The notes under the pieces are model-generated. The model searched no databases, was not told the DNA's origin, and saw nothing but the letters and a program-made list of their open reading frames with translations. This document shows, piece after piece, positions 47,256 through 57,547 of a DNA stretch of 64,000 bases (its first letter is position 1; the number at the start of each line of letters is the position of its first letter). Source of the stretch: Carya illinoinensis (taxonomy: Eukaryota; Streptophyta; Magnoliopsida; Fagales; Juglandaceae); the NCBI RefSeq assembly GCF_018687715.1, contig NC_056754.1:22377001-22441000 (forward strand). Direction: 5' to 3'. A program made the position numbers and the translations under genes.

Positions 47256-48460
47256 AATGAAATGAAACAGGAATTGAAACTACAATTAAATATATGTTCA
47301 CACATTAATGCTTTGAGTTAAATAATAAACAATAAATAGTACTACTGTAACACATCTTTGGATGAAAATTACAACATACAAAATTAAACTTTTGACTATT
47401 ATGGTGATTCTCTTTTACCTATTAAAAATAATTAATAATGTATCTATAATCCGATAGGTCCGTTACCTTTGAGTATCCGATTCCAACTCTCCATTAAGGA
47501 TACACATTAACTATTTTACCTTAGTATATTAATCACAAGAAAAGTGGTGCACCTTTGGGCCAAGTCAAAATATTATCATGATTAAAGATGCATATAAATA
47601 TCTATTCAAAAACTTTGCAAAGTCATTTTCTTAATACTTGGGATATGAGTATTAAGATCTAAAATACAACTTGAAACCTATGACTTTCTAGTTGGGTCAC
47701 TTTGGTGATCACCAAACTATTTCATAAAATAGGATTTCCAGTTGAAATAATCACTTTGCAAAACAATTAATCATCAATCACATAATGTCATCATTTAAAC
47801 AGTTTCATATATGTAACAATTTCATGTTCAAATAAACTATAGGAAATAATTATAACATATTAATACAAGAAATGTCACTCATAAATTCTAGACATGATTC
47901 AGATTTTGTAAATGATACACGTTTCGTGCACTTTGTTCTATACTTGTAGAACAAATTATGGGCAATATTATCAATTTAATAAAAAGATAGACATGTAGCA
48001 TCACGCGGAAAAGAAAATGCACGAAAAATATGTGATTTGCTCAATAAATTAAAGCAGCCAACAAGTTCACTAGGTCTAGATCAATAGATAAACGTTGGAT
48101 AGAAATTAAAGAAATGAATAGAAAAATATGATTTGCTCAATAAAAGCCAACGACATCCCTTGAAAATCTCATGAAATGATCAAACTATCATGGCATCATA
48201 TACGAATCACACAGCAAAAATAAAATCGCACTCTTCTAGGAATTAGTTAGTCACCGAATGATAAGTAATGGATAATGTAAATAAAAATTAGATTTTATTT
48301 TGCAGAAAACTTTAATAGTCGCAGCGGAAGAGAAAAATAAAATCAAAACTAAATCATATCAAATATAACCGAGTAAGTTTAAATGAAATCTTCCTCAAAT
48401 AATTGATTCCAACAAATAGATCATAATGGAAAATCATGAAAGTCTTAACAAGTGCTCTTA

Positions 48461-48846
48461 GAGCACTCACAATGGGTTTTGTAAAACCCATTTTTATGTA
48501 AAATATAAAGAAAAATGGTCTAAAACATGCATCCAACGGATGCTTTATTTTTTTTCTATTTTACATTTGTGTACAGTGTTGCCTCTAGATGTAGAAGCAA
48601 CTATACACAAATGTAAACATATTTTAATTGTTTTTTATCTTTTCTTGTACTTTTTCATTAAAATTGATTTCTTTTATTGTACTTTTTCTCTTATAAAATA
48701 TTAAAAAGTATAATATTAAAATGATATGAAGAAAAAATAGATAAGCTGATGTATGATGTATTGTAAAAATCAGTATGTAAAATAGAAAAAGTGAGATTTA
48801 GTGATATATTTTAAAGGATAGGATAAAAAATCCATTGGGAGTGCTC
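48461..48846. mobile_element. Tourist-type MITE family C, copy 1, inside Copia
   Basis: 386 bp flanked by TTA at 48458-48460 and 48847-48849. The ends are inverted: gagcactcacaatgggtttt on the left, and as reverse complement of the right gagcactcccaatggatttt. A relative in inverted orientation is at 31897-32307. It lies immediately internal to the Copia 5' LTR, hence it is younger than the Copia insertion. TTA target and TIR type fit PIF/Harbinger-derived Tourist elements. The 60-aa ORF at 48354-48536 is an artefact of its edge. Confidence 0.85.
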
Positions 48847-48856
48847 TTATAGCACA

Positions 48857-49286
48857 TGTAAATGAAAATTATGCATAAAACTTAATGTTTTATAAATTCC
48901 AAGATCTTGACTATCATGCTTTTCACAAATATAAATAACATACCAAAATCCATAGCAATTTCTTCAATTAATTCTTGATCTGAAAATGCAGAATTGTCTA
49001 GGAGATAGGATTCTCTTTCTTAGCCCTTTCTCTTAAATGAAAAGTTGCATTCATACAAAAATATGATGGAAACCGTACAATGATTCCTAAATGGGTAGAC
49101 AGAGGGCCTATTTCCTTTTGGTAAGTACTGCTACTGCACTTCCCATCAAAGTAAAGAGTAAAAATAGGAAACTACTTCTCTAATTATATCAACCAACATT
49201 CTATAGATTAGATTAGATAACTTCATTTTAATAAGAGACTAAAAGTCATACATGTGTCATGTGGGACATTAAAAAAATATCTAATA
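48857..49286 (-). repeat. Copia 5' LTR
   Basis: 430 bp partner of 42363-42806. On the minus strand it begins tattagatattttttt at 49286 and ends cattttcatttaca-like at 48857, next to the disrupted primer-binding site. Confidence 0.9.
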
Positions 49287-49699
49287 GATATTTCATTTTG
49301 ATGAGAAAAGTTTTTTGAGATTCAGTATTATTGATTATCTAACGTCGATTCGTAAGTGATGCTAAAAAGTAATTGCAATGCTAATAATGCTTTTTGCAAT
49401 GATTTTAGATGATGCAAACAACTTTTTTTCTTTTTCTTAATGTGTCTTTGCAGTACTTTATTTTGAATTTTCTATGAAGGGCTTGGGTCTGTTACACTAA
49501 TTTTTGTGCATTTAAGTCATTACTACCATTGATGGTATCTTACTTTCTCAGTTGTCAAAGACTAGCCAATTTGGCTCTAAGACTCTGTGTTTTGATCTGT
49601 CTGTTTCAATACGTAGCATTGTAGGTGTTTTCCAATACCTTATGCTCATTTATTTAGATCTTGCCTAGCCTTCAGTGTTAACCATGTTTCACATTTCAT

Positions 49700-50140
49700 G
49701 TAGAAGTCCGGCCCTCGGTGGATCAGGTCAAACGAATCCTACATTATGTTTATAGTACAATCGACTAGTAGGATTGGGCTAGTCTATATTCTTCTAGTGG
49801 CATGGGTTTGCATGCCTTCTTTAGGGTATCCATAAACTTAGAAAATCTTTTATAATTATTTTACAATCCATTTATAATCAACTAATGCAATCATATTATT
49901 TCATTATAAAATAAATTCTGTTTTACAATATTATTCTCTATTAAGAAAGTTGTAAACTAGTTATAAAAGAGTTTTAAATTGATCATTTACCGCCTTCTCT
50001 AATACAAATCAGGCTAGTTATCTCAAGACTCGATGCTTGATGATAGGTTTTTGTGCCATTCTTGACAATATATTTATGTTGAGGTGTGCTAAGAAACAAC
50101 TATCTTTAGATATTGTGGCCAAGTGAGACATCTAATGGTT
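49700..50140 (+). mobile_element. Second Copia RNase H relic, split by a MITE
   Basis: Left part 49710-49823 reads VDQVKRILHYVYSTID then SSGMGLHAF; right part 49992-50110 reads SNTNQASYLKTRCLMIGFCA and AKKQLS. Joined, they follow the Copia order 'VKRILRYL-KGT ... LHAFSDADWAG ... STTGFC ... AKKQ'. Asp residues of the DADW motif are lost and stops occur, so it is a relic. No LTR was recognised around it. Confidence 0.65.
49824..49991. mobile_element. MITE family E with about 10-bp TSD
   Basis: 168 bp with inverted ends of about 42 bp (left gggtatcc...aaaatcttttataattattt; right, as reverse complement, ggtaaatg...aaaactcttttataactagt). Flanks gccttcttta (49814-49823) and gccttctcta (49992-50001) match at 9 of 10 positions. 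The 9-10-bp duplication fits a Mutator-like MITE. It interrupts the Copia relic at the DADW region. Confidence 0.78.
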
Positions 50141-51687
50141 TGGTGACACCCCAAACCCTTTCTCCGAACCCTCTCTTGCACTAATAATCTCAAATCTCAA
50201 TCACTCCATTTTTCTACTAGAAAGGCCGAGGAGAGAGCACAGGTCCTACACCCCTCTTCCATCTTTTCTCCCTCCCATCATGTCCATTCCCATCTTATTT
50301 TTTTCTTCTTTTCTTCCCCTCTATGGTGGAAAACCCAAATGCAAGGAAACTGAGATTGATTTTACTTTAAATTTTGTGTACTTTTCTCATTTGAGCTTGT
50401 TTGGAAGTTAAGAAAATCATATTATCTAGCAAAGAATTAGTAGTTGAAGTATTCAATGTTGATGAATTTCACACATTTGTTTTAACTCAGACTAAAATCC
50501 ATTTTCCTACATGATTTCTATTGGTGGTTTCAAAATATAAGAGAAATTGCTTCATGGCCATTGATTTTTGCATGAATATAACAATAACAATCGTGATATT
50601 GGAATGCATTTTCCTATTCTAGATCTATATAAATGAAATCGATTAAATTTGTAGAAATTGTAAATTTAACCCTTTTGTTATGGTGAATACTAGCAAGAGT
50701 ATTACTCCTCGAAAAAGTCTAACTGCAGTCATACAGGAGGCCTCCACGCGAACGGCTTCCAACGTGACATCAAATGCTCCGTTTTGGAGTAAATAAAACG
50801 GTGTGTTTAGTTGGGTTCAAAATTATAAAGCTACTCTCGAAACGGTGTGTTTCACATCTTGAAATTGGTTTTCTCTTCTCCTGCTCTCTCTCTCTCTTTT
50901 GCCCTCCTCTGTGTGACTCATGTTCCCAACCCTAACCCTTACGCGATAGACCTGCTTCATTATACTGGAGGATTTTCCTTAAAGTTGGATGTTGTCCTAG
51001 GTAACTCAAAGTTCAGTTTTTGATTTTCTTTTCCCTTTTTGAGTTTTGTCTGTTTAAAGTTTATGCATGGTGGTGTCATGAAAATATTGAAATTAGGTTT
51101 AAAGAATTGCGAAACTGGGCGGCGGGATGGTGGAGGTGGAAACACACTTCACTCGATCTTTACTCATTAATATGTAGATTTCTTTGTAATGAACCTGTTG
51201 GGAATTGCTATGATGTAACTAAGGAAATTGTTGCTCTTGTAAACAATGGCTATTGTGATGAAAATAAGGAATTTATAGAAGGTGTTTGTGAACATGATAA
51301 AGAAAGTCACAAGTATATTGACTGATTTATGGACAAACCTTTGGTACAGATTTATATTCATTTGTTTGATGGGCCAAGAATTAAAAGTTTTAGATTTCAT
51401 CATAAAATATATCATGGAATTTTTCTAGCTTGTTGTCAAACCTCATGCACACTCCCTGAGACTTATATTTGAAATACGCTTTTGTTTGTTAATAAAGAAT
51501 ATTTGGTTCTCATGATAGCATTTTACTTTCTTTTTTTCCTTACTTCAAAGATCCCTGCTCATTTTTTTGCTAGTTCTATCTGTAGCATAAGATTAGTTGA
51601 TTGTTTAATTTCTTCAGATTTTAGTGGGTACCCATATACGGCCTCAAAACCCAATCTTTTTCATAGGAAGTTATCTTAACTTCAGCA
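50141..51687. other. Gene-free stretch before the GRF locus
   Basis: Contains a CT-rich, promoter-like segment (about 50870-50950) and an open frame 51020-51325 (101 aa; includes CYDVTKEIVALVNNGYC). I do not recognise it and see no splice partners. It may be an upstream exon of the GRF gene or chance. Confidence 0.35.
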
Positions 51688-51984
51688 TAGAAGGTGAGTA
51701 TAGAGTAAAAAGTTTACGTTTATTATTATTTGACCAATAAATACATGTTATATCTTCTTGCAAACTAGCTTTCAAGTTCCAAACCTATAGTCCTATCTAT
51801 TCTTGCCATTATAAATATAGATTCCTTGTTATTAGCTAAAAGCTGTAATGGTTGTGCTTGTTAAAAGAGCATAGAAGGTGAGTATAAAGTAAAAAGCTTA
51901 CGTTTCTTATTATTTGACCAATAAATACATGTTGTATCTTCTTGCAAACCAATTATCAAATTCCAAACCTATAGTCCTACATAT
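51688..51984. repeat. Direct duplication upstream of the GRF gene
   Basis: About 115 bp at 51688-51802 recurs at 51870-51984 with few differences (both begin tagaaggtgagtata and end ccaaacctatagtcct), offset 182 bp. The second copy runs up to the GRF start codon at 52007. Confidence 0.85.
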
Positions 51985-52006
51985 CCATCAAGAAAAAGAA
52001 TTAAGG

Positions 52007-52585
52007 ATGTCATCATTAGTTTCTTCAGCATCGCTCGTTAATAGCACATTGAATACTGTCCCAATGTGTAGTTGTAGGAAAGAAGCTATACTTAGAATAT
52101 CAAATACTCCAAGAAATCCTGGACGGGCATTCTTTGGGTGTCCATTGTACAACAAAGAGGTAAATGCAATTAATTGTACTTGTGTGTTTCTATTTACATA
52201 TTAATATTTTATTAAAAATTTTGACATCAAACATAATTATTTATGTGACACACAGGGGTTACCACACTGCAAATATTTCAAGTGGGCAAATGGTAGTGAA
52301 TACAAAGAGCAAGCCCTTGTAAAGAGAGAAGCAGAAATATTAAAGAAAGATAAAGAACTTAAAAAGAGAGAAGAAGAGATAGGGAAGAGGGAGTTGGCAC
52401 GCCACAATGATGAAGCCCAGCTTCGAAAGAGAGAAGAAGAGATTGACAAGAGGGAGTTGGCACTCTACAACGATGAAGCCTAGCTTCGCAGGCAAGAAGC
52501 CGATATACGACATGCACGCACACTACTTCGTAGGCAATGGCTAATGTCTATAGTTATTTATTTGTATTTGATATGCTCAAAGTGA
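52007..52585 (+). pseudogene. GRF-type zinc finger, coiled-coil protein with stop
   Basis: Exon 1 is 52007-52159 and exon 2 starts at 52256, with a GT-AG intron in phase 0. The N-terminal GRF zinc finger spans the junction: MCSCRKEAILRISNTPRNPG, RAFFGCPLYNKE, then GLPHCKYFKWANG, supplying the Cys/Cys/Cys and F-x-W pattern. A charged coiled coil follows, containing two copies of a 'KREEEI-x-KRELA-x2-NDEA' repeat. TAG at 52481-52483 ends the frame. Without it the frame runs on (LRRQEADIRHARTLLRRQWL, then a short hydrophobic tail) to TGA at 52583. GRF fingers bind nucleic acid in some proteins; here the function is unknown. It may encode a truncated 126-aa protein, so 'pseudogene' is tentative. 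Confidence 0.7.
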
Positions 52586-52889
52586 TGAATACTTTGTAAT
52601 TGTATTTGATAGGAACTTAGCATTTATAAGTCTAGACTTAGACTTTATTTGTAAAAGGTAGACTTTTTTTTGTTCTTTAATTTTCCACTGCTTATTAACA
52701 AAGTAGGTATTTTAATATATGTGGAAGCTCTTTGTATTTTATGGAAACTTTTTGTATTTATTGAGACTTTCAATACAAAACTTGTATTTTGTGTAAAAAA
52801 ATCTACTCTATAGATAGACATTATTAACAGGGTTTCGAAGGTGATATGGTAGTTGCATATTTATCAACATATGTGCTACAAAATCTACT

Positions 52890-52920
<31 letters not shown>

Positions 52921-53740
52921 TCAAATCATTACCAACAAGCATTTGTTTACAAACCAACTTTAACACACAACATACTCCAACACTCAAAGACAAAGTCTTG
53001 TTATAATATGCTATTTGGCTGCGTTCCATCTACCGTCTCTGGTTGTGTCCCATCTATTCCTAGTTGCATCTGTGTATGTAATAGCAGACAAAATAAGACC
53101 CACATAAAAAACTTACAAATATAAGAAATAAATGAAGTATAGCTTTAGTATACTTTCTTGTGTCCCCATCACTTCTTGTTGTACACTTTCTTGATCTACC
53201 ATTATAGGAGTTTGTGTATTTTCTTAATTTCCGCCAAGTTGATTTCCACTGCTTTCCAATAATTTGCTGTCCAATCCATGCCTCTGAAAGCATAAATAAG
53301 CAATGTTCACAAATAATAGTATATTATCAAATGCTCAAATCTATTTTTCCGTACTCTCACCAATCTGCTTTTCCCTTTATCTCATTTCTTTATCACAGCC
53401 TTAGTTTTTTTATTCTTCATTTATTTCTCCATCATTGACATCCTCCACTTACATTGGAGTCTTCCCTTGCCTCTAACATCATGGAGACTTAGCACCTTTT
53501 TCGAACTTCCTTCCATGACTGCATTTACAGTACTTACTCTAACATTGGAATCTATGTTGTGGGGCTTCTAGGTGCAGTATACCTCATTCATTGCATACAA
53601 CTTTGATACCATATCCTTAGTATGCCCATCTTGAGTGCAAGCATTTGTTATTACCTCATCACAAATCTTCAATAGACATTTATACCTAACAGTTTCTGGC
53701 CTCTGATCAGCAATGTCATGACTGCTTGGAATAATAGTAT
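52586..53740. other. Region between the GRF and FRS loci
   Basis: Holds the 3' flank of the GRF gene and a poly(A) run of about 30 at 52892-52920. On the minus strand there are weakly recognisable remains of the FRS C-terminal tail (for example HGRKFEKGAKSP near 53520-53480). Short ORFs at 52808-53029, 52846-53124 and 53060-53293 are not supported. Confidence 0.4.
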
Positions 53741-53749
53741 ACCTACGTT

Positions 53750-55598
53750 TTATGTCCTTTCTCTATCAGTCCAATATGAACTTTTCTGGCAACTCCCAGA
53801 CTTTCCATGCTGAAAATATGGCAAGAATGTGTCTACAGATTATCCCTCACATCTTAAACAACCCATAAAGACACTTCACCTCACACACAACCTTATTAAA
53901 CAAAACAATATAAGTAACCTCTTTAATGAAATCTTCAACCTTAACTTCATCATCAACCGAGTAAGTTGCAATTATTCCATCCATTTTCTTGAAATGACAA
54001 TAAATCATTCCCATAATTTCTTGTTGTACCTTTCTAAATTTTTCATTTGTATACACATCTTGAAACTTCTTCTCAAGAGCCAAGAGTGATATGCAAGGAA
54101 TGATGAAGTTGAAAGAATGAAAGTTTGCTTGGTTTTCGTTCTCAATTTTTTTCTTCAATGCATTGTCTAACTGATCAACAAACTCTTTAAGATTTGTCAT
54201 GGCATACACATAGCCGTTGAAGAAGGTGTTCATGCTCTCACTGCGCTGAGTTGTACTCATTCCAGCCCAAAACGAGTTTTTTAAATATACAGGCACCCAA
54301 AACTTTCTCTCTGCATATAAACTTTGCAACCATGCATTTTTATGCAAATTGAATGTATCCTTGAGGATGTTCCAAGAATTCTCAAACTCCTCGATAGTAA
54401 GGGAGTCATAGACACAAGATAATAACTTATTTTTCAAGCCAAATTGGTATTGACTATAAGAACCAAGTTTCTTAGGGACCTTTTTCAATATGTGCCACAA
54501 ACAATATCTATGTTGCATGTTGGAAAAAATAATAGCGATCGCATTTTTCATTGCGTGATGTTGATCTGTAATAATAGTATTTGGCACTTTTCCATCCATG
54601 CAATCAAGCCAACTTTTAAATAACCATACAAATGATTCTGCATCCTCACTTGAAATAAGGCCTGCATCCGAAAAGATTGATTGTCCATGGTGGTTTACAC
54701 CTACGAAATGTGCAAATGGCATGCCATACCTATTTGTCAGGTATGTGGTATTGAATGTTACCATATCTCCAAAATAGTTATAGGCCTCTCTACTACGGGC
54801 ATCTACCCAAAACACATTTCTCATCCTATCCTTCTCATCCACCTCCATGATGCCAAAAAAACCATCAATCTTGTATGGCATCCTTCTAAAATATTCCAAT
54901 AGTGCTTGAGCACCACCTTTACCAAGACGCAGGTTTCATGCCTTATCAATATAGTTACGGCAATCTTTTTCTCCAAATGGTACATTCTCAAACCCACCCA
55001 CCTCAGTCACAAGAGCTTGAAAACTCTTTTTCATCTGTATGCCAACCTGATCATTTGTATCCAACACCCTCTTAACTAACTCATTAACTTCTCTGTTGCA
55101 TCTAAAGAATCTTATTTTTCTTGGATCGAGTACATGATTGTGTGTGTTAAAAACTGATGTGATACATAACTTCCCATTCTTGAACATCACATTCATCCTT
55201 GCCTTGCAGTCTGTCTTACTTGTTAGCCGAGGTTTCTAGACATTTGATGTCCTATTCCATGCTTTGCCAACACAAGCACATCCCAGAGTAACATATTTTA
55301 TAGTCCCATCTTTCTCTCTTTTACTCCTTCGTGTTATAACCAGAAAACCTTCTTGTTTTCTATAATGTTTATAATAAGTGATTAATGTATTATCCGATTC
55401 AAAGCACATCTCTAGCTTTGGCTCCTCAGCGATATCACCCCCATCAGTTTGCTAGACATAAAGTGACACAGAACTGTCAGCCTTTTTGGTCTCAACAGTA
55501 TTACCCAAAGAGGCAGTAGATTGCTCTTCACAATCTATCGAGTCTAATGTGGCCTCACTAATCTCTTCAATAGAGTTACTTTGCTGCACTTTATTTTT
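53750..55598 (-). pseudogene. FAR1-RELATED SEQUENCE (FRS5-like) main exon
   Basis: One continuous minus-strand frame from a splice acceptor at 55599-55601, interrupted only by stops at 55452, 55236, 54936 and 53847 (lowest coordinate of each). Order: acidic N-terminus; FAR1 DNA-binding domain (TLITYYKHYRKQEGFLVITR, TDCKARMNVMFKNGKLCITS, VFNTHNHVLDP); linker LRLGKGGAQALLEYFRRMPY; MULE transposase domain (VFWVDARSREAYNYFGDMVT, PFAHFVGVNHHGQSIFSDAG, NTIITDQHHAMKNAI, HRYCLWHILKKVPKKLG, FWAGMSTTQRSESMNTFFN); and the SWIM finger start (VKCLYGLFKM*GIICRHILA). FAR1/FRS proteins are Mutator-transposase-derived transcription factors. All four breaks are single stop codons, so decay is recent or the copy is a silenced transposon gene. 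Confidence 0.85.
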
Positions 55599-55639
55599 CT
55601 ACTAATTAGGAAAAAAAATATTATATGACAATATATATT

Positions 55640-56300
55640 CTAAATAATGTAAAAGAAAATGCATATGGAAAATCAAATACATTACCTCGCTACCACATGG
55701 ATATGGATTGGCATTCGTCGAAGGAACAAATGCTGGTAAAGCCGAATAAGAGCTAGAGGCTACACTAGCGCTGCTTTTTACACTCAACTAGCAGCTACAC
55801 TAGAGCTGGCATTAGTTGCGGAACTAGACGTGGGAGCAATCGTAGAGTTTCATGTTTGTTGTTACAGTTTTCCAAATAAAAATTTAACATAAATACTTAA
55901 ACCAAATATTGTATAGAAAAAAAAATTAAAACACACTAACTACAATAAATATTCCAAGAAATAATCACCTAGTTGCTCCATAAATATGGGTAGGCAGTTA
56001 GAAGAGGTCCCATCATTCCATGGCGGAACTATGCAAGTAGGCAGCAGTACTTGAAGCAGCAACAGAAGTAGAGTTCCATGAATGTTGATGTAGTTATCCA
56101 AAAAAAAAAATTAAAATAAATAATTAGACCAAATATTCAAGTTCATAAAATTAAAACTATCATCTAATGATCACTTGGTTGCTCAATGGATATGCGTTGG
56201 CACTTGGAGTAGGCATAAAAGGTGGTAACCACGCATAAGACATTGGACCGTAGTAACTTGGCATGTAGTTTGAAACGCCTGAATAAAGTGGTCGTGATAT
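55640..56300 (-). pseudogene. Upstream exons of the FRS-like gene, duplicated module
   Basis: A minus-strand exon ending at 55686 (donor gtaatg) reads SSYSALPAFVPSTNANPYPC then GSE, and joins the main exon in phase 0. Two similar modules occur upstream: about 56160-56270 (AWLPPFMPTPSANAYPLSNQ) and about 55975-56110 (weaker; WNSTSVAASSTA and PPWNDGTSSNCLPIFMEQ). They suggest repeated duplication of a Ser/Pro-rich exon of the type 'FxPxxxANxYP'. Splice connections between the modules were not proven. Confidence 0.45.
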
Positions 56301-56871
56301 GTCCTAACATGTAGTAACATAATGTTAATAAACCCAAGTGGCCAATGACTATACATAAAATAAACACAAACCAACTGTTGAAAGAGGTGTACAATACCGT
56401 GATTGATTGATTAGTGATAAGAAATGTTATGCGGGATGCGTCTTTTTTTTTTTTCATCTGCACAATTCCAAATAAAACCACCTTAACAATGAAAACAAGT
56501 GGGGGGTTGTCAAGAATGAAAGCAAGATGCATGTACACACGAGTAAAGATGCAAATGGTACATCATGCATCACACATTTTTACGTCTAATTTGTCTTGCC
56601 AACACTTTCATTATTTAAGTAGCGGGCCATCATGTTCAAGATCAGGTACGTATTTGCCTTCATGATCATATTCATGTCCAAATAATGGGAAAAAGAAATA
56701 AATTTTCATGATGACACTCATATATGATTAATAATCATGAATATCGTTTCATAGAGCTTTCTTAGCTCTATCTATGGAAAATTATCTTCGATTTACCTAC
56801 GTAATTCAGTAACAACAGATCATTTAGATCATACACCCGTGTATCTTTTGCGTATAGACTATTCTACTAAA
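56301..56871. other. Gene-free flank of the FRS locus
   Basis: Contains a poly(T) run (56443-56454) and short unsupported ORFs on both strands (56164-56538, 56414-56665). Confidence 0.4.
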
Positions 56872-57018
56872 TTCTCATTTATCTAATTTTAGTGACTAAA
56901 ATGATCAGGAAAAATTAAAAAAAAAAAAAAACACAACTTTCTCATCGACAACTTTGTACTCGATTCAACGCACTTCCAAATTATCTATATATGTTGCCTT
57001 CTCTTCCATTACCCATTT

Positions 57019-57056
<38 letters not shown>

Positions 57057-57214
57057 ATTTTTCAGAACCCTCTTTACCTTCTCATTTATTTGATTTTAGT
57101 GACTAAAATATTTAGGAAAAATTTAAAAAAAACCATAGCTTTCCTACCGACAACTTTGTACTTAATTCAACGCACTTCCAAATCATCTATATCTGTTGCC
57201 TTCTCTTCCATTTC

Positions 57215-57264
<50 letters not shown>

Positions 57265-57426
57265 AAATTTTTCAGAACCCTCTTTACCTTCTCATTTATC
57301 TAATTTTAGTGACTAAAATAATCAGGAAAAATTAGAAACAAAACATAGCTTTCCCACCGACAACTTTGTACTCGATTCAACGCACTTCCAAATCATCTAT
57401 ATCTGTTGCATTGTCTTCCATTACCC

Positions 57427-57478
<52 letters not shown>

Positions 57479-57547
57479 AAAATTTTCAAACTCTTTACCT
57501 TCTTATTTATATGATTTTAGTGACTAAAATAATAAGGAAAAATTAAA
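56872..57547. repeat. Tandem array of ~205-bp units carrying (CT)n
   Basis: The unit marker gacaactttgtact occurs at 56947, 57149 and 57359 (periods 202 and 210). Each unit has the order acgcacttccaaat, tctgttgc, (CT)n, ttttcagaaccctctttacc, attttagtgactaaaat. A partial fourth unit starts at 57478. The CT tract differs in length between units. The 114-aa ORF 56991-57335 is a by-product of the array. Confidence 0.92.

Larger units (their letters stand above)
42358..49291 (-). mobile_element. Ty1/Copia LTR retrotransposon with GATAT TSD
   Basis: Complete in outline. The 5-bp duplications gatat lie at 42358-42362 and 49287-49291. The LTRs are 42363-42806 (3') and 48857-49286 (5'), reading on the minus strand from tattagata to cattaaca/cattta. 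Coding order on the minus strand is gag, protease, integrase, reverse transcriptase, RNase H, which is the Copia order. A purine-rich tract (as reverse complement aagtgggagaa) abuts the 3' LTR at 42807. The domain sequences resemble TNT1-94-type Pol. It is inactive: stops and frame changes, altered catalytic residues and a MITE at the primer-binding site. Confidence 0.92.

Noticed and set aside
52846..53124. 92-aa ORF starting beside a poly(A) run
   Set aside because: Poly-lysine from the A tract followed by unrelated sequence; no motif.
56991..57335. 114-aa ORF with Ser-Leu repeats
   Set aside because: Translation of (CT)n tracts in a tandem array; no independent support.
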